The notes under the pieces were generated by a model. It was not told where the DNA came from, ran no database searches, and was given only the letters and a program-made list of their open reading frames with translations. This document shows positions 51,776-61,518 of a stretch of DNA of 64,000 nucleotides, one piece after another. Position numbers and translations under genes: made by a program. Origin of the DNA: Isochrysis galbana (lineage: Eukaryota; Haptophyta; Isochrysidales; Isochrysidaceae); assembly GCA_018136815.1 (NCBI GenBank), contig CM030932.1, positions 9,005,628-9,069,627 on the forward strand, in the 5' to 3' direction. Position 1 is the first letter of the stretch, and each line of letters opens with the position of its first letter.

Positions 51776-54745
51776 ATGGCGTCACCAACACCCCTCTCAT
51801 CTGAGCTGGACTCATCCAACATGCCCCGCCGCGCGCGCCAGCTCCTCGTCCGCCGCACGCACCAGCCCGTAGCCTCCAGCTCCCCCCCCCTTCGCACAGC
51901 GGCCGTCGCCCGCAAGCTTCCTCCGCAGATGGCTCAGGCCCTTACAGAGCAGGAGGCAGAGAGCGTCATGCCGCAGACACTGGCACTCCGACTTGAGCGA
52001 CGACGTTCCTCCTCCTCCACACTCGCCTCTCTTGAGCACGAGGACCCACAGCTCGCCGGAGCGCCACACCATGTGCTCGGCGACGTTGAAGAGTATCTCA
52101 CCACACGCCACACGCGCAGCTGCCTCGGCGAGTCGAACGAGAGTCGCAGCAATAGGTCGGCCGCCGAAGGCTCCTTTTCCGCGCGTCACGCACCGCCGGC
52201 GCCCGTCGATGTCGGGCCGCGCGCAGCAACGAGCCAGGCGCGCGTTCGCCCTGTTCTCGTCAAGACAGAGCAGGGTCCATGCGGCACGAAGGGCGCGACG
52301 CTGCCACCGCTGCCGCCTCGTGGCGCGGCGACAGAAGCCGCGCCCATTGACAACTCGCCGCGCTACAACCGGCATGCTGCACACTGGGATCTGTGGGCGG
52401 GCCGGTGGGAGGCTCAAGAGCGAAAGCTGTCGTCCGCCTCTGGCCGGCCCGCCGACCAGTTGATGATGAACTCGATGGAGGGCTACAAGGAGCGAATCAT
52501 CTTCCAGGACCTCCTCGAGGAGTCGCAGCCGGAGAAGCTCTCGGAGAACCTCCAATTCGCCACCGACTGCCGCAACGCTGGGCAGTACTTTATCCCTCTT
52601 GGTGGCGTTGCTTCGCGCCCTTTTGATCCGATGACTCACTGGCTGCCTGTCAAGGTGCACCAAGCGCCAGACGGCAAGATGATCTCGGCTGCCAAGTATC
52701 AACGCGAGCAGCTCACGCCGTCGCCGCGGCGCAAGGCGGTCCGTGAGGGATCGCCCTCTCGACGCGAGAGTCTCGGGGGGCGCGCGGCGGTCTACTCGCC
52801 CGAGAAGCAATCCGACTCGTCGCTCGACAAGTTCCGCGTGCGGCCCGAGAAGGAATACGAGGTGATGAATGGGACGCCAGCGTATGTGAAGGCAGTGCTT
52901 GGGCCGGACCGGAAGCACACCATCGTGGATGGGAAGATCCGGCCACTAAAGAGGATGCCTAATCCTGACGCTGGCAAAACGGTCGAGCAACTTCTTGACG
53001 AGGCTGAGGGTCTGGTCTCGAGCTTCGCCCGGGGGAGAGAGCGGAAGCAGGCGGAGATCGCGGCGCAGGTGGCAGCGCGGCGAAACGAGGCCTTCGAGAC
53101 GGCCATCACGCCGCCTCCACAGCCCGCCCCCCTTGTTCTGTCCGCACGCCACCTAGCCTTCACTAGCAGCCCTGGCGTTCCGCACGAGCAGATTCTCCGA
53201 GTCGCAAACACCTCCACGGCCACATTGCTCGTTTGCGCCTCGCATTCAAGAGCGGCCGCGCTTCCTACTCCGGATGAGTCTTTGTCTCTGGGCGACGTCA
53301 CCCAGGAGGACGAGGAGAGGGTTTCACGACCGGGCGACATGGCGGCGGACGCGGTGCGTGACGCAGAGAATAGGACGACAACGGATCCCAGTTGCGCGGA
53401 GCCCGGGCGCCTCACCGGGCGCCCCGCCAAGGTGCAGCAAGTCAAAATGTCGTCGCTCGCATCATGCCGCCCAGCAGCTCCCCCCTTTGTCCTCGCCACA
53501 CCCGAGGTGTATTTACTTCCTGGTGAGACGGCGAGCTTCCGCATTGTATTTGAGGCATCCACGCCAGGCGCGTACACGCACACCATCCAGCTGCGCACGA
53601 AGCCTACAGCGGGGCTCGCGCCGGTCTCGGTACGCCTTGCTGCAAAGTGCCTCGCACGCGAGGCTGACACTAACGCGATGCGCAAGCTCGAAGCGCAGCT
53701 TGTCGAGCGAGAGAAAGTCGCCTTCGTACGCGAGCTCGTGCTTCGCATGATGGTCGAGCCGGCGGCTGCTGAGGGAGCCCGGCGCTTGCGAGTGGCAGAG
53801 GGGCTGCCCGAGCCACAGGATCTTGACGTCCTCATTTCTGAGACCAAGCCGGGGGAGCCTCCTGCTGAGGTCGCAAAAGGGAAGAGGCCGAAGAAGCTTT
53901 CCAAGAAGGAACTTCAGCAGGCAGAAGAGACGGCGCGGGCCAAGGCGGCTGCCGAGGCCGCCGCGGCTGCAGAGGCGGCAAAGAGGCCGCCCGCTGGGGT
54001 GGACCCTCTCTGGTGGTCTCGCGAGAAGGCCTTCGTGGAGCTCAACGGTGCTCTCGGGCTTCGGTTTAGCCCTAGCCTATGGAGTGGCCTTGAGTGGATC
54101 GCACGTGAAGCTGGAGTCGCCGACTGGAATGGCTCGGTCGAACAAGTCGAGGCAGCAGCCGCCGACGCCGGGACAGAAGCTCGTCGACTGCTCCTGAAGC
54201 TCGACGACCTGTTGCGGGACGCTTCCGATACTGAGCGCGCTCCGGAGCCTCGCGGGCGGGACGTCCTCCTCCGCGAATCTGTCGCTCTGGCACTCGCGGA
54301 CATGTTTGACGCGAGTGTAGCCGTTGCCACGCTCCGCGGCGGCATGTCTGAGGAAATCAGGTACGCATCGGCAGAGGCCCCGCTCTCGTTGGCTGGTATC
54401 CCCTTCTCTTGGTCATGGAAGGAGCTGTGCTACGTCTCCGAACCGTCCGGCAAGGACTCGCACAGAAAAAAGCTGGAGTCTGCGTCCCCACCGCCGGCAC
54501 CGGAGCAGAGCGCCACCGAACTTGAGGCGCAGGCAAGGGCAAAGAGGAGGGACGGCAAGGAAGCGCAAAAGGGTAGAAACTCGGGGAAGAGGGAAGCCGA
54601 GGAGGATGCGGCGCCCTTCGAGCTCGTGCGCTTGCCTCCTACGACGGGGGAGGCCGGCGCAACACCCGCCGATGCGGGTCCCGCCTTCAGGAAGCACCTC
54701 CTCAAGCTAGCAGATGCAGTGTGCGATGCTTGTGAGAGCATGTGA
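51776..54745 (+). CDS. MYCBP-associated protein (MYCBPAP/FAP147-like)
   Basis: Single exon, 989 aa. Family signature near residue 205: HWDLWAGRWEAQERKLS, then GRPADQLMMNSMEGYKERII (the HW..W..ER...Q...LS and LMN..E.YR blocks of MYCBPAP). A second segment around 455-610 (APLVLSARHLAFTSSPGVPH; LLPGETASFRIVFEASTPGAYT) is an ASH/MSP-type beta-sandwich, also typical. Then an Ala/Lys-rich helix (KKELQQAEETARAKAAAEAA) and a C-terminal conserved region (FSWSWKELCYVS, FRKHLLKLADAVCDACESM). In Chlamydomonas the homologue is an axonemal central-pair protein, which implies a motile flagellum here. The lack of introns is notable for so long a gene in this window. The N-terminal 190 aa are low complexity. 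Confidence 0.85.
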   Translation: MASPTPLSSELDSSNMPRRARQLLVRRTHQPVASSSPPLRTAAVARKLPPQMAQALTEQEAESVMPQTLALRLERRRSSSSTLASLEHEDPQLAGAPHHVLGDVEEYLTTRHTRSCLGESNESRSNRSAAEGSFSARHAPPAPVDVGPRAATSQARVRPVLVKTEQGPCGTKGATLPPLPPRGAATEAAPIDNSPRYNRHAAHWDLWAGRWEAQERKLSSASGRPADQLMMNSMEGYKERIIFQDLLEESQPEKLSENLQFATDCRNAGQYFIPLGGVASRPFDPMTHWLPVKVHQAPDGKMISAAKYQREQLTPSPRRKAVREGSPSRRESLGGRAAVYSPEKQSDSSLDKFRVRPEKEYEVMNGTPAYVKAVLGPDRKHTIVDGKIRPLKRMPNPDAGKTVEQLLDEAEGLVSSFARGRERKQAEIAAQVAARRNEAFETAITPPPQPAPLVLSARHLAFTSSPGVPHEQILRVANTSTATLLVCASHSRAAALPTPDESLSLGDVTQEDEERVSRPGDMAADAVRDAENRTTTDPSCAEPGRLTGRPAKVQQVKMSSLASCRPAAPPFVLATPEVYLLPGETASFRIVFEASTPGAYTHTIQLRTKPTAGLAPVSVRLAAKCLAREADTNAMRKLEAQLVEREKVAFVRELVLRMMVEPAAAEGARRLRVAEGLPEPQDLDVLISETKPGEPPAEVAKGKRPKKLSKKELQQAEETARAKAAAEAAAAAEAAKRPPAGVDPLWWSREKAFVELNGALGLRFSPSLWSGLEWIAREAGVADWNGSVEQVEAAAADAGTEARRLLLKLDDLLRDASDTERAPEPRGRDVLLRESVALALADMFDASVAVATLRGGMSEEIRYASAEAPLSLAGIPFSWSWKELCYVSEPSGKDSHRKKLESASPPPAPEQSATELEAQARAKRRDGKEAQKGRNSGKREAEEDAAPFELVRLPPTTGEAGATPADAGPAFRKHLLKLADAVCDACESM

Positions 54746-54999
54746 TATGGTGGCTGGTCAATCATTCTTCTGTGTCGACTGAGCTGTGACGGTGGCAAAG
54801 GGTATCGAAAGCCGCGCCGCAGAGGCCGCGTGCGATGCTTTGCCCGAGGGCATCACGGCACGCCTTGTGGTGTGAGCGCAATGGCGCACAACATTCGCGA
54901 TGCGCGTGCCCCCATCTTCACCTCCCTCCTCTCGTGCTTCGTCGTTGAGTGAGCGTACTTTTGATGAGTAAGCATACAAGTATTTTCATCGAGGGAAGG

Positions 55000-55310
55000 C
55001 GCAACTAAGTTTATACTTGGGTCGCCCATGAGGGGGGCCACGAGCCCCCCCGCCTCTCCCCCTCTGTCCACTCCTCCCCTGCTATTGTAGCAAACGGGCG
55101 AAGGGGGGCGGCTGGCGATAGGAGGGGGAGAAGAAGGGAGTGGCTCAAGACGTCCTTGTGGCAGGTATCGGGGGGCGCAGTCATTTATTTCTTCGAGGAC
55201 TGCTCGCGGCGCGAGCTGTAAGGGCCGTTCTGCTTCTCGACGAGAGGTCCCCCCCCCCCCCCCGCCCGGTGTTTTTCCCCGGTGAGTCGCCTGACGTAGG
55301 TCGGTTCGCC
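55000..55310 (+). repeat. A-type terminus joined to inverted C module
   Basis: CAACTAAGTTTATACTTGGG, CACGAGCCCCCCC, then from 55088 the inverted C module (AGCAAACGGGCG, GAGCTGTAAGGGCCG, GACGTAGGTCGGTTCG) as at 28970-29205. Confidence 0.7.
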
Positions 55311-56055
55311 TCACTGGGTGCTTTCCCTCATTGTAACTTGTGGGGAGTTATAATGGGAGCCGGGGGTTTGCGAGGGGGGAGATTTGAAGGGATGCATATG
55401 TGTGTGTCTATGCCACCACTTCAAGGCGTGCGGGCAGGTGCGCTGAGGGGTGCGTTGGCTGATAGTACCGGGCTAGTGGGAGTAGTGGTACTAACGCTCA
55501 GTTGTTTTATTATTATTATCAATGTTTCACGCGAAATGGACCTCATGCTTATATTTCTTTCTGACTGATTGAGGCAAGTTGTCGCCAAGACAGCTTGGTT
55601 CCTTCACAATAAAATGCAAAAAAAAGGCAAAATGAATCGTGGAACCATTGCACAACATGCAATGAGAGTTAGACGCGGCGCCGACGGCCTCAATACTCCG
55701 CACTTCGACATTGTGGCAGCATCGGAATGCGACTCCATGAGATCGAGGTTGTCGCCAAGGTGTGCAGCTTTACCCAACCTCGCTGGTCACGCACAGCGTT
55801 GCATTTCATTCGCCTGTGGAACGACCTCGCCTTGGAGGCCAAAATGGGATAAAATCCCTCTACAGTCCTGGCTGCGCTTGCGGAGGCACTGAGAAGAGGG
55901 CACGAGTGCTCGACATCTCCTTGGTGTAGACGTAAGAATAACTGAGCAAACCTGGAGAAACGCGGAGTGCCGCTGCTGACCATGAACACAACCCGTCAAC
56001 GCCGGTGGTCCTTCCACCGCAACAACCTGCCCAACTTGCCTAACTGGCCATGCGC
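55311..56055. other. Intergenic, no gene recognised
   Basis: 3' flank of the nitrite transporter. No repeat or frame with recognisable content. Confidence 0.4.
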
Positions 56056-56970
56056 CTACTTGCCTAACTTGCCATAGGCATATGAGTAGGCCGCAGCAAC
56101 GGCACCGGCGCCACCCACGATGTTGCCCAGTGTAACCGGGATAAGGTTTTTGAGGAGGAACGCTTTCCACGTGACGGCCGCGCCACTCATGATTCCAAGG
56201 GGGATGATGAACATATTGGCAACGGAGTGCTCGAGGCTTAGAGCAACAAACGCAGAGATTGGGAACCAGATGGCCACCATCTTGCCAGGGAGATCCTTCG
56301 CCATCGAGGCCATGTAGACTCCCATGCAAACAAGCCAGTTGCATAGGATGCCACGGACGAAGGCCTGCTTGAAGGAGAGCGATGTCTTGAGTGTCGCTGT
56401 CGCAACTGGTGAAGCGGCCGTTGCGAGGGTACCTCCGGCAAAGACGAGGCTGGCGAGGGCAAGTGAACCGACGAAATTTCCGGCGTACGACGCTGCCCAC
56501 GATTTGACGAGCTCACTAGCTTTCACCTTGCCCTCGATTAACGCAGCGGTGACGAGGGCGGTGTTGCCCGTGAAGAGCTCCGCACCAGTGACGAGAGTCA
56601 TCATCAGACCAAACGGCAAGCCAAACGCGCCGAGCACAATCTTCTGTAGGCCGGGGTTGGCTGCCGCAAGTGCCGGAGAGCAGCCACCTACTGAGAGCAT
56701 GAGAAAGGCCCCGAATCCGATGTGCGCGCCCGACATGATGCCGAGAGCGAAGATCTTGGAGGCGGAGTTGGCAGCCTTCTTGGCTCCGGCGCTGACGGCT
56801 CCCTCGAATCCTTCAGCAGGGAGCACGAGCTGCATCGCAGGTTGAGCACGGCGAGGGTGAGGAAGGCGTGTGGGGCTTGTGCCAACAAGTGCTCGCGCCG
56901 AGAGCCCCGGCGTGGTGAGCAGCCCGCTGGCGAGGGAGGCGTGAAGAGCGAGGGAGACGAGGAGGAGCAT
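56056..56970 (-). CDS. Formate/nitrite transporter family protein (plastid nitrite transporter, NAR1-like)
   Basis: Single exon, 304 aa. Formate/nitrite transporter family motifs: IGFGAFLMLSVGG, the hallmark VTGAELFTGNTALVTAAL, ILCNWLVCMGVYMA, ALSLEHSVANMFIIPLGI and GNIVGGAGAVAAAYSYAYG; six membrane segments expected. The N-terminus MLLLVSLALHASLASGLLTT looks like a signal peptide, followed by a basic stretch (RLPHPRRAQPAM), fitting a bipartite signal for a secondary plastid. NAR1 proteins carry nitrite into the chloroplast. The nitrite reductase gene is 2 kb upstream on the same strand, which supports nitrite as substrate. A CT-rich leader lies at 56990-57125 on the coding strand. Confidence 0.9.
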   Translation of the reverse strand: MLLLVSLALHASLASGLLTTPGLSARALVGTSPTRLPHPRRAQPAMQLVLPAEGFEGAVSAGAKKAANSASKIFALGIMSGAHIGFGAFLMLSVGGCSPALAAANPGLQKIVLGAFGLPFGLMMTLVTGAELFTGNTALVTAALIEGKVKASELVKSWAASYAGNFVGSLALASLVFAGGTLATAASPVATATLKTSLSFKQAFVRGILCNWLVCMGVYMASMAKDLPGKMVAIWFPISAFVALSLEHSVANMFIIPLGIMSGAAVTWKAFLLKNLIPVTLGNIVGGAGAVAAAYSYAYGKLGK

Positions 56971-57160
56971 GGTGAGGGCGGAGACCGTCGTCGGGGAGGG
57001 GGAACAACTGTGAGAGAAGGAGAGGAAGGGTGGAGAGGGGGAAGATGTGAGTTCTACCTTCTATCTTCTATCTTCTCCCTCTTCCCCCTTCCTCCCCTTC
57101 TCTATGTCCTCTTCCATCTCCTAGGAGGAGGAGTATGTTTGGCTCCCACATAAGTGGGAC

Positions 57161-57311
57161 TGTGAATGCCCAATAGTAGAGTATAGATCAGTGACATGGA
57201 CAAGCGTTAGCGCAATTGCGCGACAGTGCGACGTGACCAACAGTGAGGAACGTTCCCACACTTGGGAATAGAACTGACTCAGTTACAACAAATCTCACTT
57301 AAGATTAAACA
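57161..57311 (-). repeat. Putative copia LTR (second family)
   Basis: On the minus strand GTGGGGGAG (polypurine tract) is followed by TGTTTAATC and, 150 bp on, ATTCACA. Position after an RNase H stop fits a 3' LTR. No partner LTR exists in the window. Confidence 0.35.
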
Positions 57312-57345
57312 CTCCCCCACAGCGATGCCACATCGATGGATACAC

Positions 57346-58137
57346 AAGTCAAGATATGTCATTGAGCAGGCTTGAACGATGGCGCAGGAATGTGGTTTTG
57401 TCCAAGCACTTCGTGAATATGTCAGCGGTCATCATTGATGTAGAGATCCAGTGTGGCGCTGAGATCCGATGGAGAAATTGTTCCCTAGCATACAGCAACC
57501 AGCGAGCATAATGACGAGTTCTAGCCGTGACACCGGGATTTTTGATTGAGTCGCGAGTTGCTGCGTTATCTGTGAATATGTGGATAGGGAGCTGCTGTCG
57601 ATTATCGAGAAATTCAAACAGATGCAGAACGAACTGAAGATTTTTCGCACTTAGTGCATATACCGCGGTTTCGGCTTCAGCAGAAGATTGGGCGACAAGC
57701 TTGAGTTTCTTAGACTGGTATGAAATCGAGGCTCCCCCATACTTAATAACGTATCCGGCAAATGGCTTTGGCAGGGAACCCCATGATGAGTCAGCGTAGA
57801 CCTCGATCATGGCCTTAGTCCCAACATACGTTAGCCCAAGATTCTTGGTTTGTTGAAGATAGCTAACTATGCCCAGCGCGGCATCATAGTTTTGCGGTGA
57901 TGGGTCCTGCATAAATTGGCATAGGAAGGAGACATAGAATGAGACGTCTGGACGGGTGATTGTTACCCATAGCAGCGATCCCACCAGTTGGAGGTACGAT
58001 TTGGATCGCATGCGCGATCTATCAATGTCTGAAGTGGCACCAGTCATTTTGTGAAATTCATCAATCTTCGAAGAGCAAATGGGGACCGAGAAACATTTGC
58101 TTGTACGTTCACTAAGGAATGTATTGGCGATCTCTTC
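57346..58137 (-). pseudogene. Copia Pol C-terminal fragment
   Basis: Minus strand, open for about 260 codons to the stop at 57349: LVGSLLWVTITRPDVSFYVS, IEVYADSSWGSLPKPFAGYV, QSSAEAETAVYALSAKNLQF, GVTARTRHYARWLL. This is Ty1/copia RNase H with the end of reverse transcriptase, different from the 38-40 kb copy. Truncated at 58137 by a MERAA-type terminus. Confidence 0.85.
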
Positions 58138-58218
58138 AGGGGGCGCCCGCGGCGGGGGGCCCGAAGGAGAGGTGGGGAGCGGCGCCGCGCTCCATGGCAA
58201 CCAACTATAAAGTTAGTT
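58138..58218 (-). repeat. MERAA-type element terminus joined to copia and LTR fragments
   Basis: Minus strand CCAACTAACTTTATAGTTGG, TTGCC, ATGGAGCGCGGCGCCG. It runs open into the copia frame (the fusion reads LSFGPPAAGAPPEEIANTFL). Only about 80 bp of the element are present. Confidence 0.6.
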
Positions 58219-58577
58219 GGCCTCCTGGGACCGGAGAATGTTTTGGACGAAACTTCCCTCCGTCGGCCGAGGAGAGGAGGACGGAGAGAGAGAGAGAGAG
58301 AGTCTCGCAGAGCGACTGCAGAACGAGAAGTCGAAGTCATGCCGGTTATTACCTTAAACGAGCCAACAATTTTGGTAACTAGTAACAGCAAAAATAAAAC
58401 TCGAATCGTAAATTTCGAGACCAAAATCTGCAAACCTGGACTTGAGACCATGGGGAATCCGAATCTGTGTGTCTTGTGCGTCAGTGGCAACACGGGGAAC
58501 TGTTCAATTGTCAGTGTGAGCGCGTACCTCACACGAATATTCATGCCTACAGCCTTCGGATGGGCAGGAATACAACA
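58219..58577 (-). repeat. Truncated gypsy LTR (LTR5)
   Basis: First 350 bp of the LTR at 4942, inverted and highly similar (GGTTTGCAGATTTTGGTCTC, TGCAGTCGCTCTGCGAGACT). Truncated at the element terminus at 58218. Confidence 0.85.
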
Positions 58578-58924
58578 CACACCCCCGCAAACCGAAGACC
58601 AAGGAATGAGGGGGCCAGGGGGAGTGGTGGTGGTGGGTGAGAGTGTGGGGTATAGGCGATGGCGTGAGTCAGCACCGTAAGTGCGATTGGGCCCCTGTAG
58701 CTATCAATATTAGGGCCTGGATCTTTAAGAATACATATATTTTGCTTTCACTCTCCAACATGTTCCCAAAGCGCGCCACACGCTGCATCCGCAATGCAAC
58801 AAACACTTGGCGGACTCTGTAACAGTGGCACCAATCTGCAACAGCAACATCAAATTGTCATCGCCGGGCAAGGACAGCCAGTGCTATCTAGCCATCATGC
58901 ACTCTTTCGGGCCAAGCGATGACA

Positions 58925-61203
58925 TCAACGAGCCTTGGTGGATGTGTTCTTCGCCTTGGCGACGCGGAAGGAGGTAGAGCGGATGCGATCAAGGATGCTA
59001 GAGAGTTCGATTTACCATCGACAGGAGCCTTGATCTTGCGCGAATCGCGGATTGCCACCACCCGCACCTGCAGCTACGTACATCATCCTCGCCCGCCATC
59101 CATCCATTAGAGCCGGGGCTATGTCATGTAACACGACTAGACTTCCTTTACGCCCTGAGTGGCCAAATTAAATCAAGCGGTGGAGGAAGGGTAACGTGTG
59201 GCGGCTCAAAGAACGAAGCAGGGTAGCAATTACAAGAACATCGCCGTACACAAGGCTTGAGCATGGGGTCAAGGGATGCTACCCAGGCATAGAGGATGCG
59301 CGGGGAGGCGAAAGGCTGCGCTTACCGCTGGCCGCCGAAATGTTCGATGATGAGCTCCTCGAGCTTGGGGATGAGGACGTCATCCTCGAGAGGCATGTTC
59401 TTGATAATAGGCTCAAGTGACAGGTGCGAATCCTCGCCAATCGTGCCGCCGATGAAAATGTTACATCCAGGTACTGCCATGCTCTTGCCCGTCTCGGGGT
59501 TGAGCTTCTTGGCGGGGGCCCCCATGATACCAATGTCGGCGGCTTGGACCTGTTTGGGCAAGGCGGCACCCATCGCAAAACGCCGTGAGAATATCATGGG
59601 CGCACAGGCTATGGACTGCGCGCACAGACACGGCGGGATCAAAGCTAGAACATGTAGAATGAGCAAGCTTATGCACCTGGCCACATGAGTTGGGGCAGCC
59701 AGTCCAGTGGATGCGAAGGGGCCTCGGCGTGGAGATTGTCTGCTGCAAAATGTTGGCGACGCGCTCCGCGTTGTTCTTGGTCTCGACGAGTGCCAGCCCG
59801 CAAAATTGAGCACCAGTACACGAGACCGTGTGGCCCTTAATATGACCGGGCTCCACCGAGAATCTGCCGTCGTTGAGGGCCGGCTCAGCCAAGAGCTCGG
59901 AGAGCTTCTCGTCTGGCACGTTGGGAAGGATCGCGTTCTGCTCCACCGTCAGCCGGATTTCGCCCTCCGAGTACTTGTCGGCGAGATCCGCGAGCTGGCG
60001 CGCCTCGATGACGGACAGCCGGCCGCTGGGGACATGGATGCCAACGCGACTGAGTCCCTCCTGTGCCTGCTTGTGAACGCCAAGCAGCTCGCGTCGGGTG
60101 AAGGGCTCCGTTGCCTTGGGCTGCGCCTTGTCCCACGTGGCGCCGCGACCGTAAGACTTCATTTCCTCCTGCACTTCCGAGCGAAAGGTCTCCAGACCCT
60201 TCTCCTCAATGAGCCACATCAGCCGAGCCTTTTGGCGGTCGCCACGTGAGCCCTCATCCCGGAAGATGCGCAAGATGGCCTCCGAGAGGTCTACAGCGTT
60301 TTGAACAGTGGCAGGTATCCACATGTCCATGTCTATGGCATGGGCCACACGCTTAATCGACATGTAGCCACCGAGAACAACGTTAAATCCCATCTCACCA
60401 GTGGTGGCGTGCACCGTTGGTTGCAGCCCAATGTCATTAATGTGTGTGTGCGCAAAATCGTCGCGGCTGCCGGAGACACATATGTTGAACTTGCGAGGCA
60501 AATTGCCCCACACAGGATTGCCGCGCGTCTGCGTCACGGGATCGAGCGAGATGAGATCACTCAGCGCGTTGCAGTACGGGCGCGTGTCAATCATCTCGAG
60601 CGGGTCGATGCCTGCGAGCGGGGATCCAACCATGTTGCGTACGTTGTCGAGCGCAGACTGGAAGGATGTCTGGTTGCAGGCGTGCAGCCCGTCGATCACG
60701 TCTGGTGCATCCTCGAGGGTGATGCCGCGGAGCTGGATGTTTTGGCGAGTGGTGATATCCACGACGCCAAGGTCGGGGCCGTACGGCTCAACCCTATCCG
60801 CGTAGAAGCGCATCTGATCTGACGTGACGATGCCGTTGGGCACGCGCAGCCGGAACATGAAGCGGCCAGGTGTGCGCTTATCACGGTGCAGCATGCCGCA
60901 ATACTTGAGCCGTGAGTTCATGTCGGCCTTCTCGACCTCTTCCCAGGTGAGCGAGCCTTCACGGATCTTTGCTGCGAACTCGTACACGTCGGTCCACGCC
61001 AAGGTCGGGTCCTTGGCCAGCTTAGCCTTCTCGATCGGATTGCCCTCCTTGGCACGCTCGATAGCCTCTTCTGGCAGGAACTCGATTCCCGTCTGCTTCA
61101 TGAGGGCTGGGCGCGCGCGCGGCGCCGAGTTCGGGATGGTCAGCGCGCCGGCCATTGCTGCGTGCATCCCCGCGATGGCGATGTAGCACTGCTTGTAGTG
61201 CAT
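58925..61203 (-). CDS. Ferredoxin-nitrite reductase
   Basis: Exons 61203-59677, 59549-59326 and 58997-58925; phases join for 607 aa ending STKAR. Nitrite/sulfite reductase repeats: RFMFRLRVPNGIVTSDQMRF, YGPDLGVVDITTRQNIQLRG, NMVGSPLAGIDPLEMIDTRP, NLPRKFNICVSGSRDDFAH and GEIRLTVEQNAILPNVPDEK. The siroheme/4Fe-4S ligands are CTGAQFC and GCPNSC, the latter at the exon 1/2 boundary. The enzyme reduces nitrite to ammonium with six electrons from ferredoxin in the plastid stroma. The start MHYKQCYIAIAGMHAAMAGA is hydrophobic, as for import through a secondary plastid. Upstream it faces the gene at 61971 across a GA/G-rich shared promoter. Intron 2 (58998-59325) is the longest. Confidence 0.95.
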
Positions 61204-61447
61204 GGCTGTGTGGCTGTGTGGTGTGGGCGGCACGCGGAAGGGCTCGGGGGGGAGGGGAGAAGTGGGAGGGGAGGGGGGGGGGGGTAAGAGGGGGGGGGAG
61301 CGGGGGGAGCAGAGAGAGAGACGAGCACCCCCCTCCCTAAGAGTACTTTATCACGACACCCGAGGGTTTACTTTGTGGATTCTCTCTGGGCGGAGAGGGG
61401 AGAGCCGAGAGGTTGGCGGACTCTGGGGGGGAGGGAGAGAGAGAGAC

Positions 61448-61518
<71 letters not shown>

